Below, one piece after another: positions 54,350-64,000 of a DNA stretch of 64,000 nucleotides. The position numbers and the translations under genes were made by a program. The number at the start of each line of letters is the position of its first letter. The stretch's first letter is position 1. The notes under the pieces were generated by a model that was not told where the DNA came from, made no database searches, and worked only from the letters and a program-made list of their open reading frames with translations. The DNA is from Haliclystus octoradiatus (taxonomy: Eukaryota; Cnidaria; Staurozoa; Stauromedusae; Haliclystidae): the NCBI GenBank assembly GCA_916610825.1, contig OU744449.1, positions 27,440,728 through 27,504,727 on the forward strand. The letters are read 5' to 3'.

Positions 54350-54818
54350 GTGATTACATTTGCTACTTACCTTAAATAAAAACTTATAGACACCTATTAA
54401 ATTGTTTTATTACTGCTATGATTCATATTTATTTTCATTTATACCTTTGAAGAATACCAAAAAATACACTTTCATAAAAATAGCATGTTTTAATCTTATA
54501 GTTTTCATCTAATTTAGTGTATACTAATATATATTTCCATTGGGCTATCGTTATTACTATAACCCCATTACTGTATTTAGTGTACTATTATCATTATTAG
54601 TATTATTACTTTGTAGCTACTGTATAATCGCTGCACTATAATTAATTGATATTACTATTTTTATTCTATTAACATTATTACTGATATTACTATTACAGTG
54701 TCTATCACTATGGTATTTAATTAATGAGTCGGATAAATGAGATTTCAAGATCAGGGTGCTGTGTAGTATTATTGTTAAATCGTGATATTTTATAATTGTT
54801 TCTTAGTGTCTGTAATCA
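54350..54818. other. AT-rich filler, no feature recognised
   Basis: Low-complexity (ATT)n-like sequence between module B and the truncated hAT-like element. No coding content. Confidence 0.6.
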
Positions 54819-54985
54819 GGGATGTTAAAGTTACTTTTGAAAAGTAGCTAGTTACAGTTACCGTTACTTGGGCGAGCCCGACGAATATTTCACAGCGACG
54901 CCTTTTGCGTGTTTGAATGGTATGGTCTAGGCGACCCCCTAATTACCATAACAAAGAAAATCTCAAGTTACGCGCCATGACAATT
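54819..54985 (+). repeat. Truncated hAT-like MITE
   Basis: Starts CAGGGATGTTAAAGTTACTT and contains CCCGACGAATATTTCACAGC, AATCTCAAGTTACGCGCCAT and ACAATTAATTG, which also occur at 52565-52655. It adjoins the inverted module copy C. Confidence 0.55.
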
Positions 54986-54987
54986 AA

Positions 54988-55640
54988 TTGAAACCGTGAG
55001 CAACTGTACCGTGAGCAGCTATTTGCGCTGACCAAACGTACCGCGGGCTATGAGAACGATGGGCTGCTAAGTAACATTTCATTTTCATTTTCATTTTCGA
55101 ATGTTGCTAGCAGCCCATCGTTCTCATAGCGTGCGGCATAATATGCACGCCGCTCAAGAGCAGCGGTATACGTCGTAGACGTAGTCACGCAAGACGGCCT
55201 TACGCGTGGATGTATGGTCAATCGGTCATATAGCCGAGGCATACTAAATAGTTATTATAGTTTATCAGCATGTTTTTAAATAATATAAATTGTGACATAA
55301 TGCCTATATTACGTCTTCTATATGCACATTGCCTTGACACTATTTTACATCGGGAGCACTGCTGTAGATATTATTCTTTAAAGTATTGTGAACCATTCAT
55401 TCAAAGCGATTGAGTATAAATTATTAAACTATTCTACTGACTACGACTGGGTTTGTCTTTGGCACACTTGACCCACAGCTGGCAATATATTCTGTCCTTG
55501 AAAGACGTATGTATTTGTCAAGTGATCGAAGCATATCCTTAATATTGTCACAAATTGTCACGGAGGGTAATAGACGAAGCTCGACGGACGCAGCCACACA
55601 ATCCGCAGCTTGCGTGACCGCAGGCTATGAGAGCAATGGG
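54988..55640 (-). mobile_element. piggyBac-like non-autonomous module, copy C (inverted)
   Basis: Reverse complement of copy A, nearly identical over the whole body. Its outer terminus is truncated at ACCGTGAGCAACTG, where it meets the hAT-like fragment, so no TTAA can be seen. Confidence 0.7.
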
Positions 55641-55774
55641 CTGTGAAGTGGTAAAACCGATTTTGATTTTGAAATGAAAACAGAAGTCTTATGAGAACAA
55701 TGGGCTGTGAAGTGGTAAAACCGATTTTGATTTTGAAATGAAAACAGAAGTTGTGTTTCGGTTTTCAATGTCTG

Positions 55775-56235
55775 TTTTTTTTTTTTATTTTTTTTATTTT
55801 TTTTTGTTTTTTATTTTTTTTTATTTTTTATTTTTTTTTTATTTATTTTTTTTTTCATTTATTTTTTTATTTATTTTTTTTTTATTTATTTATTTTTTTT
55901 TATTTATTTTTTTTTATTTAATTATTTATTTTTTTTTATTTATTTATTTATTTATTTTTTTTATTTATTTTTTTTTTAATTTATTTATTTTTTTTTATTT
56001 TTATTTTTTTTTAATTTAATTTAATTTATTTTTTTTTATTTATTTATTTTTTTATTTATTTTTTTATTTTTTTTTTTTTATTTATTTATTTTTTTTTTTT
56101 TATTTTTTTTTTTTTTATTTTTTTTTTTTATTTTTTTTTATTTTTTAATTTAATTTAATTTAATTTAATTTTACATTTTTTTATTTTTTACTTATTTTTT
56201 TTATTTTATTATTATTTATTTATTTTTTTCATTAT
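55775..56235. repeat. Degenerate T-rich (TTTA)n tract
   Basis: Mirror image of the 51000-51591 A-rich tract, about 130 bp shorter, with the same (TTTAA)n sub-blocks in inverted order. Confidence 0.95.
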
Positions 56236-56470
56236 TTCATTGTATTTTCATTTTTATTCCACAATTTTTTGTATTTTAATTCTGTTTCTATCGTTTTTTG
56301 TTGAAATATGCTATGAGAACAATGGGCCACCATATATGGGCTTATTCTGTAAACTTACTTTGTTACAGTGATTAACAGCTACAGTGATTACGTATCACGT
56401 GATTAACAATTCTAAGATTAATTATTCTCTCCAAGTAAAACTAACTAAGATTTATTATTCTCTCTCTTAT

Positions 56471-56489
56471 GAAACTCCGAGTAACGGAA
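56471..56489 (+). ncRNA. Truncated hammerhead motif (3' half only)
   Basis: GAAACTCCGAGTAACGG keeps the GAAA, stem III (ACT/AGT), the UA cleavage dinucleotide and the stem I strand ACGG, and continues AAAAGGC as at 6627-6633. The CUGANGA core and stem II are missing, so this copy cannot self-cleave. A decayed counterpart of the GCTC hairpin may lie near 56529-56552. Confidence 0.55.
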
Positions 56490-56499
56490 AAGGCTTTTT

Positions 56500-58012
56500 C
56501 CTCATCTTTGTGTCTATTCTATATTATGTTCTGTCTTAACAAACATTAAGCACTCTCACATGTTCACCTCATATTATATTATATTATTATAATATTAACT
56601 ATTCCGATTATTACAAATATCGCAATCATTTTCGGAATTTTTCTGCATTATTGTCTTGTCCAGGAAATATTGAATATGCACATATTTTATGTTTATGTCA
56701 AAAGTATATTTTGAAGCTAAAATGAGCTAGTACTATCAAAAGATTAATCATCCATTCAAAATGAGCTCTCTAATTATGAATAAAAATCAGCTGTAGATAC
56801 TTTGTAAAAACATCATTTATCAATATATTCGCTTTCTTTTTTCTTATGATTACCAATTGTAGTGAATCTCATTTGACCAGCAACGAGAATATCATGATAC
56901 CGGATCATGATTTAAGGCCTTCAATATTATTGGTAACATTATCGATCAGGTTCCGTTACAGTTCATACTTCTATTTGCAACCCCATTTTGATGTATAAGA
57001 TTAATATTATTATTTGATATTGCATCACCACCATTGCAGTCAAAATTTCCATTGGACAAGTGTATGGACTGTACTTTGGCAAACTTGGTAACTATATGCC
57101 TGCACGTCTATACCCGACATAGCTCGAAACCCTTAAACTTTAGTGTTTGCCATGGAATGTCGTGGGCTGCTTGACTCTTGACGTAACTGCAAAATACGTG
57201 GTACAAATCCGCCAATCACGACTCGTTTTTCAAGTGATTATTAATGTTGTTACTTAGACTGGTCTAAATCATAATGAAAGTTTGAAGCTCGTTTGAAGCA
57301 TTCTCGTTTTTATTGTTCTAATGGTTAGAAGATCAGAAGTTCAAAATTTTTGAGTTCAAAAAAATATTGGGAAATGGGTGCTCAATGCCGCTCTAAATTG
57401 ATTTCGATAGGGGACCTGGTCAACGGGCGACTCCTAGTTTTTAGACAAAATAAGAGCCCACCAAGCCGCAGTTCTTTAATTCAATTATATATGCTAGAAT
57501 TTTATCGAAAATAATTATTTTTCTGAGTTTGGAAATATCTTCACAAGGGTGTTTTTATCCTTCTAATCTGGAGTGAAAAGAAAAAAATGTTTGTAATTAA
57601 AAAAGTTACATCAATTACGGCCAATTTCGCTTAACGCATCTCATTAGCAATTTGATTGACAGCTTTTTATAAAGAAACAGATTTTAAATATACCCTATTC
57701 AATTATTTGAACATTTTACTTGAAATCCATTCTGAATTTACTGGTATCCAGCTACCTGTATATACATTTCTGAAATTGAAGTGGAATTTTTTTTTAAATT
57801 TACTTAAAATTTTCAAATCCATTTGAAACCATTACATTCAAATTTTTATGAAATAGCACTCTGAATACTTGAAATATATTACATTTTAAATTCACTTGAA
57901 AATTTATGAAATTGTCTTTGGATCTCTATTCTAAACGTTTGAAATCCATTTTACATTCAAACTCAATTGACTTTTCAAATTCACTCAAAACTTTCTCTTT
58001 ATGTTGTTGGTA
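56500..58012. other. Intergenic region, no gene recognised
   Basis: AT-rich. It includes imperfect repeats of TTGAAATCC / TTCAAATTCACTTGAAA type between 57700 and 58000. No ORF of note. Confidence 0.55.
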
Positions 58013-58204
58013 CAGTCAAACCTGTTATAATGGTCACCTCTATACAGCGGTCACCTCTATACAGCGGCCACCTATGGTGGTCACTCTTACAGTGTCTAAA
58101 ATAGTACCTTAATTTTTAATCGACCATGTACATAAAGGCTACCTGCATATAATGGTCAATTTATCTATCTCTAGTAGCTGGCTGTTATATACAGGTTTCA
58201 TTGT
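58013..58204 (+). repeat. TA-flanked MITE family B, full-length copy
   Basis: A 192-bp element runs from CAGTCAAACCTGT to ACAGGTTTCATTG, flanked by TA on both sides. The interior repeats GGTCACCTCTATACAGCGG-type units. The same termini and interior recur near 7841-7990, 11599-11680, 13190-13340, 15322-15462, 23850-23942, 30090-30214 and 62575-62718. It is a non-autonomous Tc1/mariner (pogo)-type element. Confidence 0.72.
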
Positions 58205-58885
58205 ATATTAATTGCTAGTTATAGTTAATTAAAATGATTATTAAAGTAGTCAAACTCATCAATACAATTATTAACAGTGTGGTAGATTTTTTTTAAAAGA
58301 AATCCCACTTTATGAGTACCATATATACATAGCAAAATATAAATGATTTTTTATAACAATGCTACGCTATCATTTGCTAATTATAGTAAAAATAAATTGA
58401 TATTTTACAATACACCGATATAATCTCTATATTAATAGAACTCAACTATCAAATTTGATTTACCTACAGAGTATATTATATACTTTATTAACTGATGTGG
58501 ATATAATATTATACTTTTCCAATTTATTTACATGAAATTTAAACAAAAACGTCCAATTTGTGTTCTATTTGTATATCAAAGTAGATTTTAATAATATTAT
58601 CTGTTTATCTGATAAAAATATAAAATAAATCACTTGATACAATGACATAAAAATGCATTTCATATTTTAGTTTCAGAACAGATAGCATCAACTTATTATT
58701 TAACTAACAATGCTTTGAAAGTTAATTTGTCAATAAAAATTGTTTTTTATACTATCAAATGTTTCTATTTTCCCTATTATTTATTTATCTATATAGTACA
58801 TATATCATACCCCATATTGTGATATATCGTACCCAATATCGTGACACGTCGTACTCGATATAATTAAATTTAAATGTCATTTTGT

Positions 58886-61800
58886 TTAACGTGGAAAGGC
58901 TTCAATTAAATATCGATTCATAACAAGACCAACACGTCCATTAACACAACCCATCCACCAGCAGACATTTAATTTTTCCATAATATAAATAATATCTCCT
59001 TTTTGAAATGATAATTCATCATCAGCAACATTTTTACAATCTTCTTTGCTGACGTAAACATTTTCAAGTGAAAATAAGTCAGCAGCGACGGATTGAGATT
59101 TTTCTAGAACAGAAAACTAGAGTTAGTAATAGGGTCTAACAAAAGTAAGAATCCTGGAATCCTAGATTCCGGAAGGTTAGAGCAAATTCAGAAGAAAATT
59201 GAAATTTTTAATCATTTATTTGTCAAACATCAACAGAAAAATTCAGGAGAAAATGTTGAAATGCCTCTGGGATTCTAGCCTGCGTGCAGACAGACTTTTC
59301 CTTCGTATAGTCCGTTTGCGTATTTGCGCTAGAGTATCGCGTGGAAAACATAATTCAATTGCGTTTGAAACGGTAACAGTAACACGATAGCAGTGTTTGA
59401 CCAACACTTTAAAACGTGAAAGATATTTTCGGGTCAGTCCTAGTCTGCGTGTCTAAGCCTATCTTAACGAAAGTGTTTGCAGCCTACCGGTCGATAACAA
59501 CATCTCAATTAGTTATATAACTGGAGACTATTTATACGTTATAGATGTCCATATCCCTGCAACATACTAAACAAAATGTCTAAACAATGATATTACAAGG
59601 GGTCATTTACATGTTTTTGCAACCTCCCGTTGGACCCTCCGCGTTAGAGGTACACACCCACCTCTAGGAGATGACCTAGGATATTCTAGAAATATGTTAC
59701 CAAGCAGCTACGATTTACACTTTCGTTAAGATAGGTTTTAATCCGCACACAGGTTAGTCAGTCCTAGCTGCCGCCTGCTGTAGCTCAATAATAATGTATA
59801 GAGAAATCAATAAACTAAATGAAATATTACCTTTGTCGCCATCAGTAGCATCAGGCTTTGCAGCACGTGAGGGTAATTGCGGGGGAGAAGCAGCTACTGA
59901 ACTATGTGAGATGTCACTCTTTGTAGCATTTGATAGACTTTTTTGAACTGGATTTCGTGCAGGTAGCGGAGGAGATGGACATGAATCTGGCAACATGGCA
60001 ATAGGACTGGGATCTAAATCTGAATAGAGAAAAAGATGAATAATATTAATTTGTTATCCAGCCATTTGCAAAATAAATTTGATACAATACAAAAGAAACG
60101 TACCTTGGATGTTTTCTCAGATAATTACTGAGAGCAATCATGAATTTATCTTAATTAATCATGAATTGAATTTAAGGGGTGATTAGCTCAGTTGGCAGAG
60201 CAACTGAACTTCAGATCGTATCATATCTCATCGACTGTGGTTCAAATCCCCCTCAGGTCAACTCAGCCTTGACTTTATCTGAAACATCAAATGAGTACCA
60301 TCTAAGGATGGCGGATGGAATGGTTCAGAAGGAATTGCATTGTGAGTAGCTGCGGCGCATCGTTGCGCATTGACAATCAAGGTCTATCTGCCATGAAATC
60401 TGTTGAAATTGATCTGCAGTGTCGCGGCTGAGATCTAAGGAGCGTTTAACATCATTGCTCTTAGCGAAAAGAGCCACTCTTCTAGAAATAGAGGAGTGGT
60501 ACGGATGCCTTCGGTAGGGCGACACCGTCCACATTACTTACTTATGAATTTATCTAACATGGCAGGGAAGGCTTGCTTGTATATTCTGCTGCAATATTGT
60601 ACAGATTGTAGGATTGAGCCATCCACAAACCATTACAGGTAGATTTGTGTGTTTCTCTACCATCTGAGCCAATTCGAGCATACCCACACTCTCAGTAACT
60701 ATTGTTTTAAAGATAATTTCTGGTTGTTACAGGGCCCCCGGGTAATAGGGCCCACCCAATTTATGCGGCCTGCGAGATTTTCCAGATACATTTTAATTGT
60801 GAATTTGAAGTTGGTTGTCGATATATTCAAAAAATTTAATTTTGAATATAATTAAAAATTAAACATTCAAGACCGTACATAAATCCTCAGGGCTCAAAAT
60901 TTCTCTTGGCAGCCATTTGCAAAATCAATCAAAACAGAGACTGATACCCTCAATATTATTTTAGATAATAAATAGAGCATTCATGAATTTTATAAGCTAG
61001 AAGTAAGTGATTCGGACAGTATTATCCTGCTGCCAAGAATGCTTGTGCTACCTTTCTGTTTCAAATGAAGCATCCATTCCCCCTCAGAGCATTTGTTATG
61101 ATGGTAACTGCACATTACTCATCTTAAGGAGTTACACTTTAGATAAACTACAACAAGTATTCTGTCAGATAAGCCTCAATATTGGATAGAATAATTTAAG
61201 TTGCTCATTATGTTATTGAAAGTTCTAGGGGTAGACTAAGCTGGTTACGTCATAGGCACTAGAACATGAGCTTTAAGTCCACAGATTTGAAAAGGCCCTT
61301 TTACAAAATTTCAGCAATTTTTAATATTTTCAAACACATAGCATGTTACGACCATTAAATGACTCAGAAAGACAGCAAAAAGAAGCAAAATAGTTGAGAT
61401 TAAAAGAAACTGGTTCTGATAAAATAGTGATATCAAGTTCTGATATTAAGGAGAATCTGTTGGGCTTAAAACCCCTAAAATGCCGCTCCTTATTACCTTT
61501 GTTTTGTTGCGTCATTGTTGAGCTTCTTGGTGGTGGCAGAGCAGGACCAGTTTCTTTAACTGATGGAGTTCTAGATATCTCTTTCTTTGTTCTAGAAGGT
61601 GGTTCTTCGTTTTGACGAAATGATGACTCTTCTTGGTCGGCTGGTATGACATCATAAATATCATCTTCTTCAAAAGCGTCATCTATTGAACGAAAATTGA
61701 TAGATATGTTTAGTAAACCCAAATTGAGACTCAAGAAACGTTGCAAATATTCTAAATTTGTCCGACCCTGTTTAAATGTTTCCGAATTGACTATTGTAGC

Positions 61801-63200
61801 TCGGCAACTGGTCACTGTATAGAGGGGAGTTTCTTACAGCAGGTTTGAATGCACTCCATAGATTAAACATTGTGTACCAATAGCATGATTTCAAACTTGC
61901 TTCTCGAATATGCTAACAGTGTAACCCGCTTAAGTGCAATTCGAATAAGTGAAATTCCCGCTTAACTGCAACCTAGTTTCGAAAACCAATAAACTATTTT
62001 CTGGTCAAGTCCTTGGTAAACAATTTCGAATAACCACAAATTCGGATAAATGCAATGAAAACCTTTGACAATTTTGATTTGCACTTAAGCGGGTTAAACT
62101 GTATTAAAATATGACATACCATCATGGAGTTCTTGGTTTGAGCCATTTTTAGCACCTACAAATAACAGAATTGTTTAGTAGTAGTATAGACAGTCACATT
62201 ATAGGAATGTGCCGTCCCTCTTACGCTTTACATATTTGCTACACAAAGAACGCCACAAAACACGGTCAGACATAGCTGACAAAGAAACTTTTAAATAACA
62301 CAATTCACGATACAAAACATTATGAAAAGATACTACTCTCCCATAGACCCGTCAAAGCATCTCCTTCGGTTGCCAATGAAGGATGTCATGCAGCGGTTGA
62401 GGGGCATAAAAAGAATTTAAGAATTGTTTAAAACAATATAGCATCAAAATCAATAAGAAGTTGTTATAGAAGTTAGAAGTTAGATTGTATATAATTAATG
62501 CACTAGTCAAATTGACATCAGGACTCTCTGACCCCAGGAAACACCAAAACATATTCATCATTTTAGATACAGCCAAAATATGTTATCATGGTCACCTCTA
62601 TACAGCTGTCATCTTTCTATAGTGATGTGATCTAATCAGCCCTGTATATAAAGGCAACCTGCATATGTGGTCAATTTATTTACCTCTCATATAGCTAGTT
62701 GTTATATTCAGGTTTGACTGTAATTGTATCTTGTAACAAGATTATTATTTGTGCTTCATGTAGGATGTCCCAAATACACTACGAACGTTACATTGCGTAA
62801 ATATTGCGTAGAAGTCGTGTTAACGTTACTTAAATTCGGTTCCATCGCGTAAAAATCGTGTAAAAAAGTCTAATGAAAAATTGCGAATCGCATAAAAATA
62901 GCGTTGAAGTAATTGCATCGCGTAAATTCACATAAATAAAATTTTAGATTTTTGAATCAAAACATAATCACGTAAAAATCATGTAGAATTTTTATAACTT
63001 GTGAGCCAATATACTTTCTTTAACGGAATATGTAAATGAGTTCGTAGTGATACATAAGAAAGAGATCAGTTCATAACACTCTACACATACAATAACAAAC
63101 AATATTGTCATACCTCCAGCATCACATTCGATAGCCTGTAATGATGCTGATGCAGATACGTTGATTGTTTTCTTTGAGTTATTTCCTGCAGAATTTTCCT
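58886..63200 (-). CDS. SH3-domain adaptor-like protein, C-terminal five exons (5' part outside window)
   Basis: Minus-strand exons 63200-63114, 62155-62120, 61682-61497, 60019-59831 and 59103-58886 join in frame to about 238 residues ending YLIEAFPR and TAA at 58888-58886. All internal introns are phase 1. Seen: a Ser/Ala-rich exon, an acidic segment with DDIYDVIP (possible phospho-tyrosine motif), proline-rich ligands (ALPPPRSS, SPPLPARNP, QLPSRAAKP), and a C-terminal SH3 domain: NVADDELSFQKGDIIYIME, CWWMGCVNGRVGLVMNRYL. The ALYDY start is degenerate and the usual Pro before NY is Met, so binding may be altered. A C-terminal SH3 after an acidic Tyr motif recalls SKAP adaptors; a Pro-rich tail plus SH3 also fits ASAP ArfGAPs. 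The N-terminal domains needed to decide lie beyond 64000. Coding status is confident, family is not. Confidence 0.78.
59131..59280 (+). repeat. hAT-like MITE, family A copy 6
   Basis: Contains AGGGTCTAACAAAAG, AATCCTGGAATCCTAGATTC and the family core. It lies 27 bp upstream (in gene orientation) of the last SH3-gene exon, that is beside the 3' splice site of a minus-strand intron. Confidence 0.6.
60176..60530 (+). repeat. tRNA-derived SINE family S1, full-length copy
   Basis: About 355 bp. The head has a Pol III box A region (TTAGCTCAGTTGGCAGAGC) and box B (GGTTCAAATCC) as in a tRNA, but the acceptor ends do not pair, so it is not a functional tRNA. The body contains ACTCAGCCTTGACTTTATCT and ends GCCTTCGGTAGGGCGACACC. 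The other copies in the window lack the head. It lies in the SH3-gene intron 60020-61496. Confidence 0.75.
61917..62101 (+). repeat. pogo/Tigger-like MITE with 23-bp terminal inverted repeats
   Basis: A 185-bp element starting CAGTGTAACCCGCTTAAGTG and ending in the reverse complement of CAGTTTAACCCGCTTAAGTG; TIRs of 23 bp differ at one base. TA follows on the right. CAGT-starting TIRs with a TA target site are typical of the pogo/Tigger branch of Tc1/mariner. No coding capacity. It lies in an intron of the SH3 gene. Confidence 0.72.
62575..62718 (+). repeat. TA MITE family B, copy in SH3-gene intron
   Basis: Contains TGGTCACCTCTATACAGC, an interior GGTCAATTTATTTACCTCTC, and the terminus CAGGTTTGACTG followed by TA. 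The left end is eroded. Confidence 0.58.
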
Positions 63201-64000
63201 CTAAAATAGATAACAAATCACATAGTATTAAAATCAAAATTTTTTTTTAATATATATTACCGTAATCAGCAACGGAAATTGCTGGGTTTATTTATCCAAG
63301 TCAATTTATATGTTTGATTTGAAAATGGTTGGTTTGATAAAAAACAAAACTCTCAGAAATTATGCAAAATGCGTTTACCCATTAATAGTACAGTCATTTT
63401 AAGGCCAAATAGACCTCAACCCATCACTAATTGCAACAGAAACTACATTTGCAGTTTCTCGTGTCAAATTTAATGCTTAACAACATATCAAAACTCTAGA
63501 AAAATCTTTTGCGGCGAAATAGCATTATTTCATGTTTAAAGTTGACAAATTTTCATCCAAATTTCTCTTCTCCGCCATGACCACTGACGCCATTATGGCA
63601 GTCAAGACAATACATTCATAATGGCAGTTTGGTCAAAAACGAAGGCGATTATTATTTACTTGCGGTTGTTAGGGCTCTTTTAATACCAATTTACAGAGGA
63701 AAGATGTCACATAAAGGTTTTTGAAGGATAAAACAGCGTAGTGCCAACCTCAAGGTAAGTTACAGTGTTGTGTTTTTATCTAAAGTGGTTATTTTCACCG
63801 TTCACAAAGAAGGGAAAACCTGATGGCGTCATGGCAAATGGCGTTGACATTTGTGTAGATCACCTGGGCAATTAACAAGCTGACGATTATTGCACTCGTC
63901 ATTCATAAAATGTATCCATTATAAGAATAAAAGCAGCTCCGAAAATTTAGCTGTCTATTGCTGTCTTGTTGCATATACCTGTTGGTCATTTGCAGGCTGT
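63201..64000. other. Probable intron of the SH3 gene, no exon recognised
   Basis: No further in-frame exon is recognised on the minus strand. Two similar stretches containing GCCATGAC and GACGCCAT occur near 63573 and (inverted) 63813-63845, suggesting a weak fold-back. A plus-strand AAGGTAAGT donor-like site at about 63753 has no supporting ORF. Confidence 0.45.

Larger units (their letters stand above)
50925..56333. repeat. 5.4-kb palindromic repeat cluster
   Basis: The left arm (about 50925-52380) and right arm (about 54988-56333) are near-identical inverted copies. Each contains, from the outside in, a GGCCCATTGTTCTCATAGC boundary, an A-rich or T-rich degenerate tract, two AAAATCAAAATCGGTTTT units, a conserved module of about 500 bp, and a small hairpin. 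The 2.6-kb centre holds a third module copy with both ends (53469-54287), a hAT-like MITE, and AT-rich filler. Confidence 0.88.

Noticed and set aside
60176-60260. Functional tRNA gene
   Set aside because: Box A and B are good, but the acceptor stem does not pair and the sequence continues into a dispersed repeat body, so it is a SINE head.
61330-61815. Continuous 161-residue frame through the SH3-gene exon
   Set aside because: The part outside 61497-61682 is intron: clear AG acceptor and GT donor flank the exon and phases match its neighbours.

Overview
The window is nuclear DNA of an animal, very probably a marine invertebrate. It is AT-rich, genes have many short exons with GT..AG introns of about 0.1-6.5 kb, and introns are filled with MITEs, tRNA-derived SINEs, fold-back DNA and microsatellites. 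A PAN plus fibrinogen-domain secreted protein and an SGSM3 orthologue fit an invertebrate deuterostome such as a tunicate, but the species cannot be fixed from sequence alone. Nothing bacterial, plasmid-like or CRISPR-like is present.

Layout. 1-252 (-): first exon of a short-chain dehydrogenase/reductase that leaves the left edge, head-to-head with the next gene. 839-31206 (+): a complete SGSM3 gene (RUN/TBC1-type Rab GTPase-activating protein) of 31 coding exons and 822 residues; its TBC, SH3 and RUN domains are intact. Its introns carry ribozyme-bearing repeats (6.3-7.0 kb), an inverted duplication of a retroelement fragment (9.6-10.4 kb), an inverted repeat surrounding exon 15, a 924-bp perfect GATA tract, and several SINE and MITE copies. 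34280-35404 (+): intronless Q-rich probable nuclear protein. 40.2-41.8 and 43.4-44.9 kb (+): a tandem duplication of a coiled-coil protein gene, including promoter, 5' UTR intron and 3' UTR. 47677-50653 (+): four-exon secreted PAN/fibrinogen-related protein. 50.9-56.3 kb: a 5.4-kb palindromic cluster of piggyBac-like non-autonomous modules with an A-rich tract and its mirrored T-rich tract. 58886-63200 (-): the last five exons of an SH3 adaptor-like protein whose 5' part lies beyond the right edge.

The most interesting signal is a repeat family carrying minimal type I hammerhead ribozymes. There are two sense copies about 335 bp apart in SGSM3 intron 1, one on the opposite strand as the other arm of a perfect 81-bp palindrome, one at 45.9 kb whose stem I differs by compensatory changes, and a truncated one at 56.5 kb. 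Each is followed by a second hairpin that also covaries between copies. This resembles animal retrozymes or Penelope-type terminal repeats; a Penelope-like C-terminal protein fragment lies about 3 kb away in the same gene.

The genes show no common pathway. Only the divergent SDR/SGSM3 pair and the duplicated coiled-coil pair show a spatial relationship.
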